5,449 nucleotides of DNA from Candidatus Bathyarchaeota archaeon B23 (GTDB lineage: Archaea > Thermoproteota > Bathyarchaeia > TCS64 > B23): the NCBI GenBank assembly GCA_001593875.1, contig LUCA01000007.1:14616-20064 (forward strand). The letters run 5' to 3'. Both the position numbers and the translations under genes were made by a program. The notes under the pieces were generated by a model, which worked only from the letters and a program-made list of their open reading frames with translations, ran no database searches and was not told the origin of the DNA. This document shows, one piece after another, positions 1-5,449 of this stretch. Numbering within the stretch: the first letter of the stretch is position 1; every line of letters starts with the position of its first letter.

Positions 1-1
1 G

Positions 2-1264
2 CTCGGTGGAGCCTACTCCGATAGGGCCCTTGGAGTGCTCTCCGATCCGAGGGTGGAGGTGGTGAACCTCGATGGAAGGCTCTTCGTGAAGGCCTCCCCT
101 ACATCCTACGACGTCGTCATCCTCCACCTCCCCTCCCCCTCCACGCTTCAGTTGAATAGGTTCTACACCCAGGAGTTCTTCGGGGAGGTTGAGGGTCTTC
201 TGGGGGAGGGGGGCGTCTTCTCCCTCATCCTCCCCTCCTCCCCGGCGCATATACCCCTGGAGATGGCTGAGAGAAACCGCTGCGTCTACGAGGCCTTGAG
301 GGCCGTCTTCCCCCACCGCCTCGCCGTCCCAGGGGATTACAACCTCCTCATAGCCTCCAGGGATCTAGCCCTCACCTACGACGCCGTGGAGCTCCAGGGG
401 AGGCTGCTGGAGCGGGGCGTGGAGACGAGGGCCTTGACGCTGGATTACCTAAACTACCTCTTCGACCCCGTTAGGAGGGAGATCGGCCTCGCCTACCTCG
501 GCGAGGCTGGGGCGATGGCGAATAGGGATGATAGGCCCCTCGCCGTCTTCTACGATCTGGCCCTCTGGAACTCCCTCGTCAATCCCTCCTCCACGCCCCT
601 CTTCAGGCTTCTCAGCCGCCTGGGGTTGAGGTGGCTCCCCCTCCCCCTCCTCCTATGCCTCCTCCTCGCCGTGAGGGGTGTCTCCCCCTCGACATCCGTG
701 GCGGCCGCCGTCCTGACCACCGGCGTGGCCGGCATGACCATCAGCATCCTCACCCTCTACGCCTACCAGATCCTCTGCGGCTACCTATACCAGGAGCTGG
801 GCGTCGTCTCAGCCAGCTTCATGCTGGGCCTCACCCTGGGAGGCCTCCACATGAGCCGCAGGGTCTCGAGGCTCGGGAGCCTCAAGACGCTCCTAAAGGT
901 GGAGCTCCTGGTGGCCGCCTACATCGTGATGCTTCCCCTAGCCGTGGAGCTCCCCTCCACCCCCCTAGCCAGGTGGCTTCTACCGCTGCTCAGCTGCCTA
1001 GGCGGCCTCCTCGTCGGCCTGGAGTTCCCCCTCGCCGGCCACCTAGCCCTCAGAGCCGGGGGAGGCGTCGGAGGGGTGGCCGGCCTCCTCTACGCCCTAG
1101 ACCTCCTGGGAGGCTGCCTCGGCGCCCTGGCCTCCAGCATCTGGCTCATCCCCCTCCACGGCTTCTGGGGCGCCTCCCTCGCCGTCCTCACCCTGAAGGC
1201 CTCCAGCCTCCTCCTACTTCTTTCTATAGGCCCCCGTCGACTTCACCTTCTCCCTACTCCATAG
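2..1264 (+). CDS. Fused membrane / spermidine-synthase-like protein, 5'-truncated
   Basis: The reading frame is open to the left edge, so about 420 C-terminal residues are visible and the true start lies outside. Residues 1-190 are the second half of a spermidine-synthase-like Rossmann domain: DPRVEVV then DGRLF (residues 15-28), YDVVIL (36-41), LNRFYTQEFF (51-60), GEGGVFSL (68-75) and NRDDRPLAVFYDLALW (174-189), the last being typical of large fused MFS/spermidine-synthase proteins. Residues about 210-410 hold six or seven hydrophobic segments, including YQILCGYLYQELG and the conserved LLYALDLLGGCLGAL near the end. In this family the enzyme-like domain is embedded between two membrane halves; the first half would lie upstream. 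The aminopropyltransferase acidic motif after the YDVV strand reads HLPSPS, without Asp, so true polyamine synthesis is doubtful. It may bind a SAM-like ligand or be a transporter. Its 3' end overlaps the convergent amrS by 51 bases. Family assignment is fairly sure, function unknown. Confidence 0.8.
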   Translation, partial: LGGAYSDRALGVLSDPRVEVVNLDGRLFVKASPTSYDVVILHLPSPSTLQLNRFYTQEFFGEVEGLLGEGGVFSLILPSSPAHIPLEMAERNRCVYEALRAVFPHRLAVPGDYNLLIASRDLALTYDAVELQGRLLERGVETRALTLDYLNYLFDPVRREIGLAYLGEAGAMANRDDRPLAVFYDLALWNSLVNPSSTPLFRLLSRLGLRWLPLPLLLCLLLAVRGVSPSTSVAAAVLTTGVAGMTISILTLYAYQILCGYLYQELGVVSASFMLGLTLGGLHMSRRVSRLGSLKTLLKVELLVAAYIVMLPLAVELPSTPLARWLLPLLSCLGGLLVGLEFPLAGHLALRAGGGVGGVAGLLYALDLLGGCLGALASSIWLIPLHGFWGASLAVLTLKASSLLLLLSIGPRRLHLLPTP

Positions 1265-2407
1265 CCCGGGGATCTCATAGCCGCAGTCGGGGCATCTGCC
1301 GCCCACAAGCCTATACTCCATGACGGTGAATTGGAACCTCAAGATGAGGGGCTCGCCGCAGTGGGGGCAGTAGAGGTCTTCGGCGGGATGCCCCGGGACG
1401 TTGCCGATGTAGACATACCTCAACCCGGCCTCCAGGGCTATCTCCCTCGCCCTCTCAAGGGTCTCGACGGGCGTAGGCGGCAGCTTCGTAAGCTTGCAGG
1501 CTGGGATGAACCTGCTGAAGTGCAGCGGGACGTCCTCGCCCAGGTTCTCCCTCATCCATAGGCACATCTCCCTCACCTCCCCCATATCATCGTTGAGCGT
1601 CGGTATCACCAGGTAGACCACCTCCAGCCACACCCCCTCCTCTTTGACGATCCTGAGGGTCCTCAAGACCGCCTCCAGGGGCGGAGTCGAGGGCTTGAAC
1701 CTCTCCGTCGGCTCGGTGACGTATTCATAGAACTCCTCGTCGAAGGCCTTGAGGTCGACGGTGACGCTGTCGGTGTACTGCAGGAGCTCCCTGAGGGGTT
1801 CGGGGTTGATGGCCCCATTGGTGTGGAAGCCGAAGTAGACGCCCCTCCTCTTCGCCTCCTTGGCCACGGCCAGCATATACTCGTAGAAGACCGTCGGCTC
1901 GTTGTAGGTGAAGTGGAGGCCCACACAGCCGTGGGAGCCGGCGAGGTCGACCAGCTCCTCCGCCGTCAGCCGATAATACTTCAGCTGCTCTATCTTCATG
2001 TGGGAGAGATGCCAGTTGTGGCAGAAGCTGCATCTGAAGTTGCAGCCCGCCGTCCCTACACAGAGGATTCGGCTTCCGGAGAGGACGTGGAAGAGGGGCT
2101 CCTTCTCGATCGGATCGATCTGGAGGGCCGCCGGCTTCCCGTAGACGAGGGTGTATAGTCGGCCGTCGACGTTCTTCCTGTTTCCGCAGAAGCCCCTCTC
2201 CCCTGGGGGTATGATGCATCTGCGGAAGCAGAGCTCACACTGAACCCGCCTGCCGTCGAGCCTGGTGTAGTACATCGCCTCCCACATCGTCATCCTCGAG
2301 GGGTTTAGGAGGGGGGAGAAGAGCCTCGGGGCTATGAGGGCTATCCCCACGAGGGTGAAGGCTGCTAGAGCTGCCACCTCGAGGCCTAGGCGTAGCCTCC
2401 CATCCAA
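1214..2407 (-). CDS. amrS: AmmeMemoRadiSam-system radical SAM enzyme with N-terminal membrane anchor
   Basis: 397 residues from a TTG start. The radical SAM [4Fe-4S] motif is GCNFRCSFCHNW, with C122, C126 and C129 in CX3CX2C spacing. It is preceded by the family's N-terminal cysteine block (C57, C60, C64, C74; CELCFRRC...GFCGN) and IDPIEKEPLFH (97-107). HFTYNEPT (165-172), VDLKAF (217-222) and NVPGHPAEDLYCPHCG (336-351) follow, and a C-terminal zinc-ribbon-like pair of CXXC motifs (C347/C350, C372/C375) ends in YEIPGLW. This is the PflA-like AmrS family, which co-occurs with Memo and AMMECR1 proteins; its substrate is not settled. Unusually, residues 9-28 form a clean transmembrane segment. 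TTG at 2407 is the first possible start after an in-frame TGA (2422-2420). ATG codons at 2293 or 2287 (M39, M41; GAGG lies six bases before M41) would give a soluble protein of usual length. The gene is divergent from the CcdA-like operon and converges with the spermidine-synthase-like gene. Identity is sure, the start is not. Confidence 0.92.
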   Translation of the reverse strand: MDGRLRLGLEVAALAAFTLVGIALIAPRLFSPLLNPSRMTMWEAMYYTRLDGRRVQCELCFRRCIIPPGERGFCGNRKNVDGRLYTLVYGKPAALQIDPIEKEPLFHVLSGSRILCVGTAGCNFRCSFCHNWHLSHMKIEQLKYYRLTAEELVDLAGSHGCVGLHFTYNEPTVFYEYMLAVAKEAKRRGVYFGFHTNGAINPEPLRELLQYTDSVTVDLKAFDEEFYEYVTEPTERFKPSTPPLEAVLRTLRIVKEEGVWLEVVYLVIPTLNDDMGEVREMCLWMRENLGEDVPLHFSRFIPACKLTKLPPTPVETLERAREIALEAGLRYVYIGNVPGHPAEDLYCPHCGEPLILRFQFTVMEYRLVGGRCPDCGYEIPGLWSREKVKSTGAYRKK

Positions 2408-2437
2408 TACGTCTCGGGATCATGGAGGGCTCGGCTG

Positions 2438-2445
2438 AATATATG
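2438..2445 (-). promoter_or_regulatory. Candidate TATA box for amrS
   Basis: On the - strand this reads CATATATT, centred about 34 bases upstream of the TTG at 2407. That places transcription start near 2415 with a leader of only a few bases. No convincing Shine-Dalgarno sequence precedes the TTG, which fits a near-leaderless message. An alternative is the CTTAAAAGG read on the - strand at 2465-2473, which would give a leader of about 37 bases. Inferred from archaeal promoter spacing only. Confidence 0.45.
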
Positions 2446-2464
2446 TCGACCTCCTCATCCAACT

Positions 2465-2473
2465 CCTTTTAAG
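2465..2473 (+). promoter_or_regulatory. Candidate TATA box for the CcdA-like/NapH-like operon
   Basis: CCTTTTAAG is the most AT-rich stretch ahead of the + strand operon, and its centre is about 29 bases before the ATG at 2499. With archaeal TATA-to-start spacing, transcription would begin within a few bases of that ATG, giving a leaderless or nearly leaderless mRNA. A G-rich run (2475-2485) between box and ATG could resemble a ribosome-binding site, but it lies rather far from the ATG (about 13 bases or more). Confidence 0.55.
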
Positions 2474-2498
2474 AGGGGGAGGGGGAAGCCTACTTTAG

Positions 2499-3167
2499 AT
2501 GGAGGGCCTCCTAGAGCTATTTCTCATGGGTCTAACCCTCGGGGTGGGGCCATGCTCCCTCTTCTGCCTCCCCCTCCTCCTCCCCTACATCGCCGGCGCC
2601 AGGGAGGATTGGCTCGGCGGCCTCAGGGCCGCCCTCACCTTCTCCCTCTCAAGGCTCACGGCCTACATGCTTCTAGGCCTCCTCGCCGGCCTATCGGGTA
2701 GATTTATAGCCCTCATCAGCGGCGGCCTCGCCCCCCTCCTCTGGCTCCTGGGGAGCCTCCTCGTGATCCTCCTGGGCATCCTCATCCTCCTCGGCGGCGA
2801 GTTGAGGCCGCCCATGTTGATCCCCCTCTCCAAGCTCCTCATCGAGGGAGACCTGATGAGCATGGGCCTCCTGGGCTTCATCGTCGGCATAACCCCCTGC
2901 GCCCCCCTTCTAGGGGTGCTCACCTACATCACCCTCTCAGCCAGCGGCCCCCTCATGGGGGCCCTCTCCGCCCTCTGCTTCGGCCTGGGCTCGGCCCTCA
3001 TCACCCCCATCATCGCCCTCGGCGTGGCGGCCGGCCTCCTCCCCCGCCTCATCTTCAGAGACCGGAGGGTCTACAGCCTCTTCAGGAGGGTCTGTGGGGC
3101 TCTCTTGATCCTCCTGGGCGTGAGGCTGATGGCCTCGCAGCTATTCTGGGGGGTGGGATGGTGGTGA
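2499..3167 (+). CDS. CcdA/DsbD-type transmembrane thiol-redox protein (SafE-like family)
   Basis: 222 residues, strongly hydrophobic, with about six membrane segments (roughly 6-30, 43-65, 75-99, 122-146, 152-181, 196-215). Two proline-cysteine motifs stand in the positions expected for CcdA/DsbD-beta proteins: GPCSLFCLP in segment 1 (C19, with a further C23) and ITPCAPLLG in segment 4 (C134). In CcdA such a pair of membrane cysteines carries reducing equivalents from cytoplasmic thioredoxin to proteins outside. By homology this protein probably moves electrons or thiol-disulfide exchange across the membrane. The related COG2836 group is often labelled sulfite exporter TauE/SafE, a name with little functional meaning here. 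The ATG lies about 29 bases after a TATA-like box. The gene overlaps the downstream NapH-like gene by 10 bases, so the two are a translationally coupled operon; no thioredoxin-like partner is in the window. The fold is likely; the exact partner and direction of transfer are inferred. Confidence 0.84.
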   Translation: MEGLLELFLMGLTLGVGPCSLFCLPLLLPYIAGAREDWLGGLRAALTFSLSRLTAYMLLGLLAGLSGRFIALISGGLAPLLWLLGSLLVILLGILILLGGELRPPMLIPLSKLLIEGDLMSMGLLGFIVGITPCAPLLGVLTYITLSASGPLMGALSALCFGLGSALITPIIALGVAAGLLPRLIFRDRRVYSLFRRVCGALLILLGVRLMASQLFWGVGWW

Positions 3168-3901
3168 GGGCCGTCCATCGAAGGGGGATCAGGGGCCTCC
3201 TATGGGCCGTGAAGTCGGTCTCCCTCGTCCTCCTGGGGCCGGTCATGCTCATCGGCGGCTTCCCCCTCATGCCTCTCGGCGGCCTAGCCGCCTGCCCCTT
3301 CACCGTCCCCTTCCTCCTCTGCCAGGTCTGCCCTTTACGCTGCGCCTTCAGCCTCCTGAGGCCCTGGCTCTTCGCAACCCTGGTGGCTTCCTCGACGCTG
3401 CTGGGCAGAACCTTCTGCGGCCTCCTCTGCCCCTTCGGCCTTCTCAGCTCCCTCCTACATCGAGGAAGCCTAAATAGAGGGGCGGCGAGGCCCCTACGGC
3501 TCTTGAGGTATATCCTCGCAGCCCTCCTCCTCTACCTCATGCTGGAGGCAGCCCTCATCACCCTCGGCCTGAAGCCCCTCTCAGGGCTCTGGCTCCCCCT
3601 CCACATACATCGAAGAGGGCTCCTCCCCCTCAAGCTGGCCCTCATCCTCCTCTTCCTCATCGCCTCCATCTCCCTCTACAGGCCCTGGTGCGAATACCTC
3701 TGCCCCTTCGGCCTCCTCCTCTCCCTCTCCAATAGGCTGAGCCTCCTCCACCTGGAGCGGGGTGAGGGCTGCACCGGCTGCGACGCCTGCCTCAGGGTCT
3801 GCCCCACCGGAGGCCGCTTCGACTCCGAGGACTGCTATCGATGCCTCGACTGCTACGCCTCCTGCGATCCCGGAGCCCTCCATCTGAGATGGAGGCGATA
3901 G
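3158..3901 (+). CDS. NapH/CcoG-type membrane polyferredoxin (4Fe-4S)
   Basis: 247 residues with 16 cysteines. Four or five hydrophobic segments (about 15-35, 67-83, 112-136, 155-174) carry two CX3CP motifs at the membrane boundary, FCGLLCPFGLL (C87, C91) and WCEYLCPFGLL (C178, C182), the signature of NapH, NosR, YccM and CcoG relatives. The C-terminal tail has two ferredoxin-type [4Fe-4S] motifs: CTGCDACLRVCP (C205, C208, C211, C215) and CYRCLDCYASCD (C226, C229, C232, C236). The second has Asp where Pro usually follows the last cysteine. An additional cluster, C46 and CQVCPLRC (C55, C58, C62), lies before the first CX3CP. Such proteins pass electrons between cytoplasmic donors and membrane or outside acceptors. 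The start is ambiguous: ATG 3158, GTG 3161 or GTG 3164, the last giving a GTGA stop-start overlap and a better distance from the G-rich run at 3148-3157. It is coupled to the CcdA-like gene, which may be its redox partner. Family sure, physiological acceptor unknown. Confidence 0.9.
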   Translation: MVVRAVHRRGIRGLLWAVKSVSLVLLGPVMLIGGFPLMPLGGLAACPFTVPFLLCQVCPLRCAFSLLRPWLFATLVASSTLLGRTFCGLLCPFGLLSSLLHRGSLNRGAARPLRLLRYILAALLLYLMLEAALITLGLKPLSGLWLPLHIHRRGLLPLKLALILLFLIASISLYRPWCEYLCPFGLLLSLSNRLSLLHLERGEGCTGCDACLRVCPTGGRFDSEDCYRCLDCYASCDPGALHLRWRR

Positions 3902-3911
3902 GAGAAACGCC

Positions 3912-4415
3912 TCACCACTGGTTGTGGTGGACGATCTCCTCAAGCCTCCTCTTCGGCCTGAGTGGGGGCGTCTCAGCTGGGATGCCGAGGGTTAGGAGGG
4001 CTATCACCCTCGCCTCGTCGGGTATGCCCAGCAGCCGTTTAACCTCCCCCTCCCTGAAGTCTCCGATCCAGCAGGAGCCGACGCCCTGAACCCAGGCGGC
4101 GAGGACCATGCTCTGCATCGCTATGGTGACGTCGACGACGGCCCATCGCCTCGACACCGAGTCGTAGGGGAGGGCGACGCCCACGATGACGGCGGCGGCC
4201 TCCCTGATGAAGCGGTTGTATCTCCCCGACGCCAGCTTCGCCTTCAGCCCCTCATCGGTGACGACGACGAAGTGCCAGGGCTGGCGATTCGCCGCCGAGG
4301 GGCTCCTCCTACCGGCTTCCAGGATTTTCATCAAAACCTCCTCGGGGATGGCTTCGCCTCGGTAGCGCCTTATGCTCCTCCGCTCCAGGATGAGGTCTAT
4401 ACAGCTCTTCGACAT
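3912..4415 (-). CDS. Nitroreductase-family FMN oxidoreductase
   Basis: 167 residues, the usual length of compact single-domain archaeal nitroreductases. FMN-contacting motifs are all visible: RRSIRRY (12-18), SPSAANRQPWHF (38-49), the helix DVTIAMQSMVLAAW (95-108) followed by GVGSCWIG (111-118), LGIPAE (143-148) and the C-terminal KRRLEEIVH (155-163). Family members are cytoplasmic, usually homodimeric, and reduce nitro compounds, quinones, flavins or other acceptors with NAD(P)H; the natural substrate cannot be told from sequence. The ATG at 4415 is supported by a TATA-like box 28 bases upstream, so the gene probably has its own near-leaderless transcript despite the GGT-like gene lying 52 bases upstream on the same strand. 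A GAGGAG about 11 bases before the ATG could act as a ribosome-binding site if a longer message is made. Its stop lies only 10 bases from the stop of the convergent polyferredoxin gene. Confidence 0.93.
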   Translation of the reverse strand: MSKSCIDLILERRSIRRYRGEAIPEEVLMKILEAGRRSPSAANRQPWHFVVVTDEGLKAKLASGRYNRFIREAAAVIVGVALPYDSVSRRWAVVDVTIAMQSMVLAAWVQGVGSCWIGDFREGEVKRLLGIPDEARVIALLTLGIPAETPPLRPKRRLEEIVHHNQW

Positions 4416-4438
4416 CGTTACCGACTCTCCTCTCGAGA

Positions 4439-4447
4439 CTAATAAAG
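4439..4447 (-). promoter_or_regulatory. Candidate TATA box for the nitroreductase gene
   Basis: The - strand reads CTTTATTAG, centred 28 bases upstream of the ATG at 4415, within the 52-base gap after the GGT-like gene. Spacing predicts transcription start a base or two before the ATG. The pyrimidine-rich stretch just before it (4448-4467 on the - strand, containing CTTTCT) could help end transcription of the GGT-like gene, but it is not a strong archaeal oligo-T terminator. Confidence 0.55.
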
Positions 4448-4467
4448 GGGGTAGAAAGAGGGAGGGG

Positions 4468-5449
4468 CTAGTAGCCTACGGCCTCGGATATGAAGCCTAG
4501 GAAGTGGTATTCTACGCCGCCGTAGAGGAGGCCTCTCTCCCTGTCGTAGACTATTCCGACGGGTCTAGCCCAGTTGGCCAGCTCCTTGTTGATGTAGACC
4601 ACCCTATGGCCCACCTCCAACAGCCGTCTATAGGTCTGCTCGGGGAAGCGGCTGTCCAGCAGCATCTCGCCCACCTCCCTGGTGATCCTCGGGGCGTCTA
4701 TCGCCGACTGTATGTCCATATCGAAGTCGACGACGTGGAGGATGACCTGGGCGATGGACGTCTGGATGGCTCTCCCACCAGGCGCCCCGACGGCCAGATA
4801 GGGTTCGTCGCCCTGCAGCAGTATGGTGGGGCAGACGTTCTGGATGCGCCGCTTCCGTCCATCGATGGAGTTGGCGTATCCCGGCTCCGGGTTCAGGCCG
4901 TACATGGCGTTGTTGAGGACTATCCCCGTCCCGGGGACGACGACCCCGGAGCCGAAGGCGTTGACGAGGGTCTGGTTGATGACGACGGCGTTTCGATCCT
5001 CGTCGACGACGGCCAGCGCCGTGGTGCAGCCATCGTAGGGCCAGGGATCTCCAGGCTTCACCTCCACAGCCCTCTCGAAGCTGATGCGTCTACGCTGCTC
5101 CTCCGCATAGGCCTTGGAGACCATCCCCCTCTGGGGCACCTCGACGAAGCCGGGGTCCCCCATATACTCGAATCTGTCGGCGTAGGCCAGGGCGATGGCC
5201 TCTGCGACGAGGTGGACGTGCTCGAAGGAGCCGAAGCCATAGCCCCTCAGGTCGTAGCCCTCTAGGATGTTGAGTATCTCCACCAGCGTCGTCCCCGCGT
5301 GGCTGGGGTCGTAGAGGATGTCGTAGCCCCTATAGCTACCGAGCGTGGGCCTGAGGACGATGGGCTCATAGATCGCCAGGTCCTCAGCCGTTAATAGGCC
5401 GCCGTGTCTCTCCATCTCCTCGACAATGGCCTCGGCGATCTCCCCCCTG
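4468..5449 (-). CDS. Gamma-glutamyltransferase-family Ntn-hydrolase, 5'-truncated
   Basis: The frame is open to the right edge; the residues just inside it (GEIAEAIVEEM then HGGLLTAEDL) are standard GGT large-subunit sequence, so the ATG at 5415 is internal. About 326 C-terminal residues are visible. The autoprocessing site is GCTTALAVVD, where the first Thr (codon 5025-5023) should become the N-terminal nucleophile of the small subunit. NQTLVNAFGSGVVVPGTG, IVLNNAM, CPTILL and VGAPGGRAI follow in the family order. Compared with the E. coli enzyme as I remember it, the Thr nucleophile, a second Thr (T409 equivalent) and the Gly-Gly oxyanion pair are kept. The residues binding the glutamyl group are not: N411, Q430, D433 and S462-S463 correspond to V, A, G and Q-N. 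The terminal DPR motif is also missing (GGVEYHFLGF). It is therefore a GGT-fold hydrolase of uncertain specificity, and any signal peptide is outside the window. It ends 52 bases before the nitroreductase gene. Confidence 0.9.
   Translation of the reverse strand, partial: RGEIAEAIVEEMERHGGLLTAEDLAIYEPIVLRPTLGSYRGYDILYDPSHAGTTLVEILNILEGYDLRGYGFGSFEHVHLVAEAIALAYADRFEYMGDPGFVEVPQRGMVSKAYAEEQRRRISFERAVEVKPGDPWPYDGCTTALAVVDEDRNAVVINQTLVNAFGSGVVVPGTGIVLNNAMYGLNPEPGYANSIDGRKRRIQNVCPTILLQGDEPYLAVGAPGGRAIQTSIAQVILHVVDFDMDIQSAIDAPRITREVGEMLLDSRFPEQTYRRLLEVGHRVVYINKELANWARPVGIVYDRERGLLYGGVEYHFLGFISEAVGY

Noticed and set aside
35..37. GTG at 35 as the start of the first gene
   Set aside because: The frame is open to the left edge and the residues before it (LGGAYSDRALG) fit the same domain; starting there would cut the Rossmann domain in half.
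635..654. Pure pyrimidine run, with others at 228-243 and 2567-2586, considered as triplex-forming or regulatory DNA
   Set aside because: All lie inside genes and are explained by Leu (CTC), Pro (CCC) and Ser (TCC) codons in hydrophobic segments.
631..1323. Long + strand frame rich in Pro, Arg and His
   Set aside because: It is the +1 shadow of the membrane-protein gene, produced by CTC/CCC/TCC-rich codons; its composition resembles no real protein and it overlaps recognisable coding sequence.
2499..3167. Naming the CcdA-like protein a sulfite exporter
   Set aside because: The label comes from automatic family names; the visible PC and TPC motifs point to thiol redox transfer instead.
4504..5265. 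Long + strand frame of about 250 codons opposite the GGT-like gene
   Set aside because: The - strand frame carries the GGT motifs in order; the opposite frame has no recognisable motif and arises from GC-rich codon bias.
1..5449. tRNA, rRNA, CRISPR array, riboswitch, insertion sequence or attachment site
   Set aside because: Nearly every base is in a recognisable gene and the gaps are at most 91 bases. I saw no direct-repeat array, no transposase and no tRNA-like cloverleaf.

Overview
The window looks like chromosomal DNA from a GC-rich, probably thermophilic archaeon. Three points support this. Arginine is written overwhelmingly as AGG and isoleucine often as ATA. The start-proximal AT-rich boxes sit about 28-34 bases before start codons, the archaeal TATA-box position for leaderless or near-leaderless mRNAs. 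The proteins themselves (AmrS radical SAM enzyme, small nitroreductase, CcdA-like and NapH-like membrane proteins) read like archaeal members of their families. A lineage within the TACK group is my guess and cannot be fixed from this sequence. Coding density is very high: six genes, two truncated by the window edges, and no non-coding gap longer than about 91 bases.

Layout. Left part: the 3' end of a fused membrane/spermidine-synthase-like protein (+, 2-1264, 5' end missing) converges on and overlaps by 51 bases an AmmeMemoRadiSam-type radical SAM enzyme (amrS, -, 1214-2407) that appears to carry an N-terminal membrane anchor. Middle: a 91-base divergent promoter region (2408-2498) separates amrS from a two-gene operon on the + strand. 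This operon holds a CcdA/DsbD-type membrane thiol-redox protein (2499-3167) overlapping a NapH/CcoG-type membrane polyferredoxin (3158-3901). Right part: after only 10 bases, two genes on the - strand, a small FMN nitroreductase (3912-4415) with its own promoter and, upstream of it, a gamma-glutamyltransferase-family Ntn-hydrolase (4468-5449, 5' end missing).

How they may work together. The CcdA-like and NapH-like pair is almost certainly co-transcribed and translationally coupled, and suggests electron transfer from cytoplasmic iron-sulfur carriers into or across the membrane. Divergent transcription from amrS and the adjoining membrane spermidine-synthase-like gene raise the possibility of one membrane-associated redox or cofactor-modification locus. 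That is inference from proximity only. The nitroreductase and the GGT-like gene are more probably independent metabolic genes. The GGT-like protein keeps the Thr nucleophile and the Gly-Gly oxyanion motif but lacks most residues that bind the gamma-glutamyl group in the classical enzyme, so its substrate is open.
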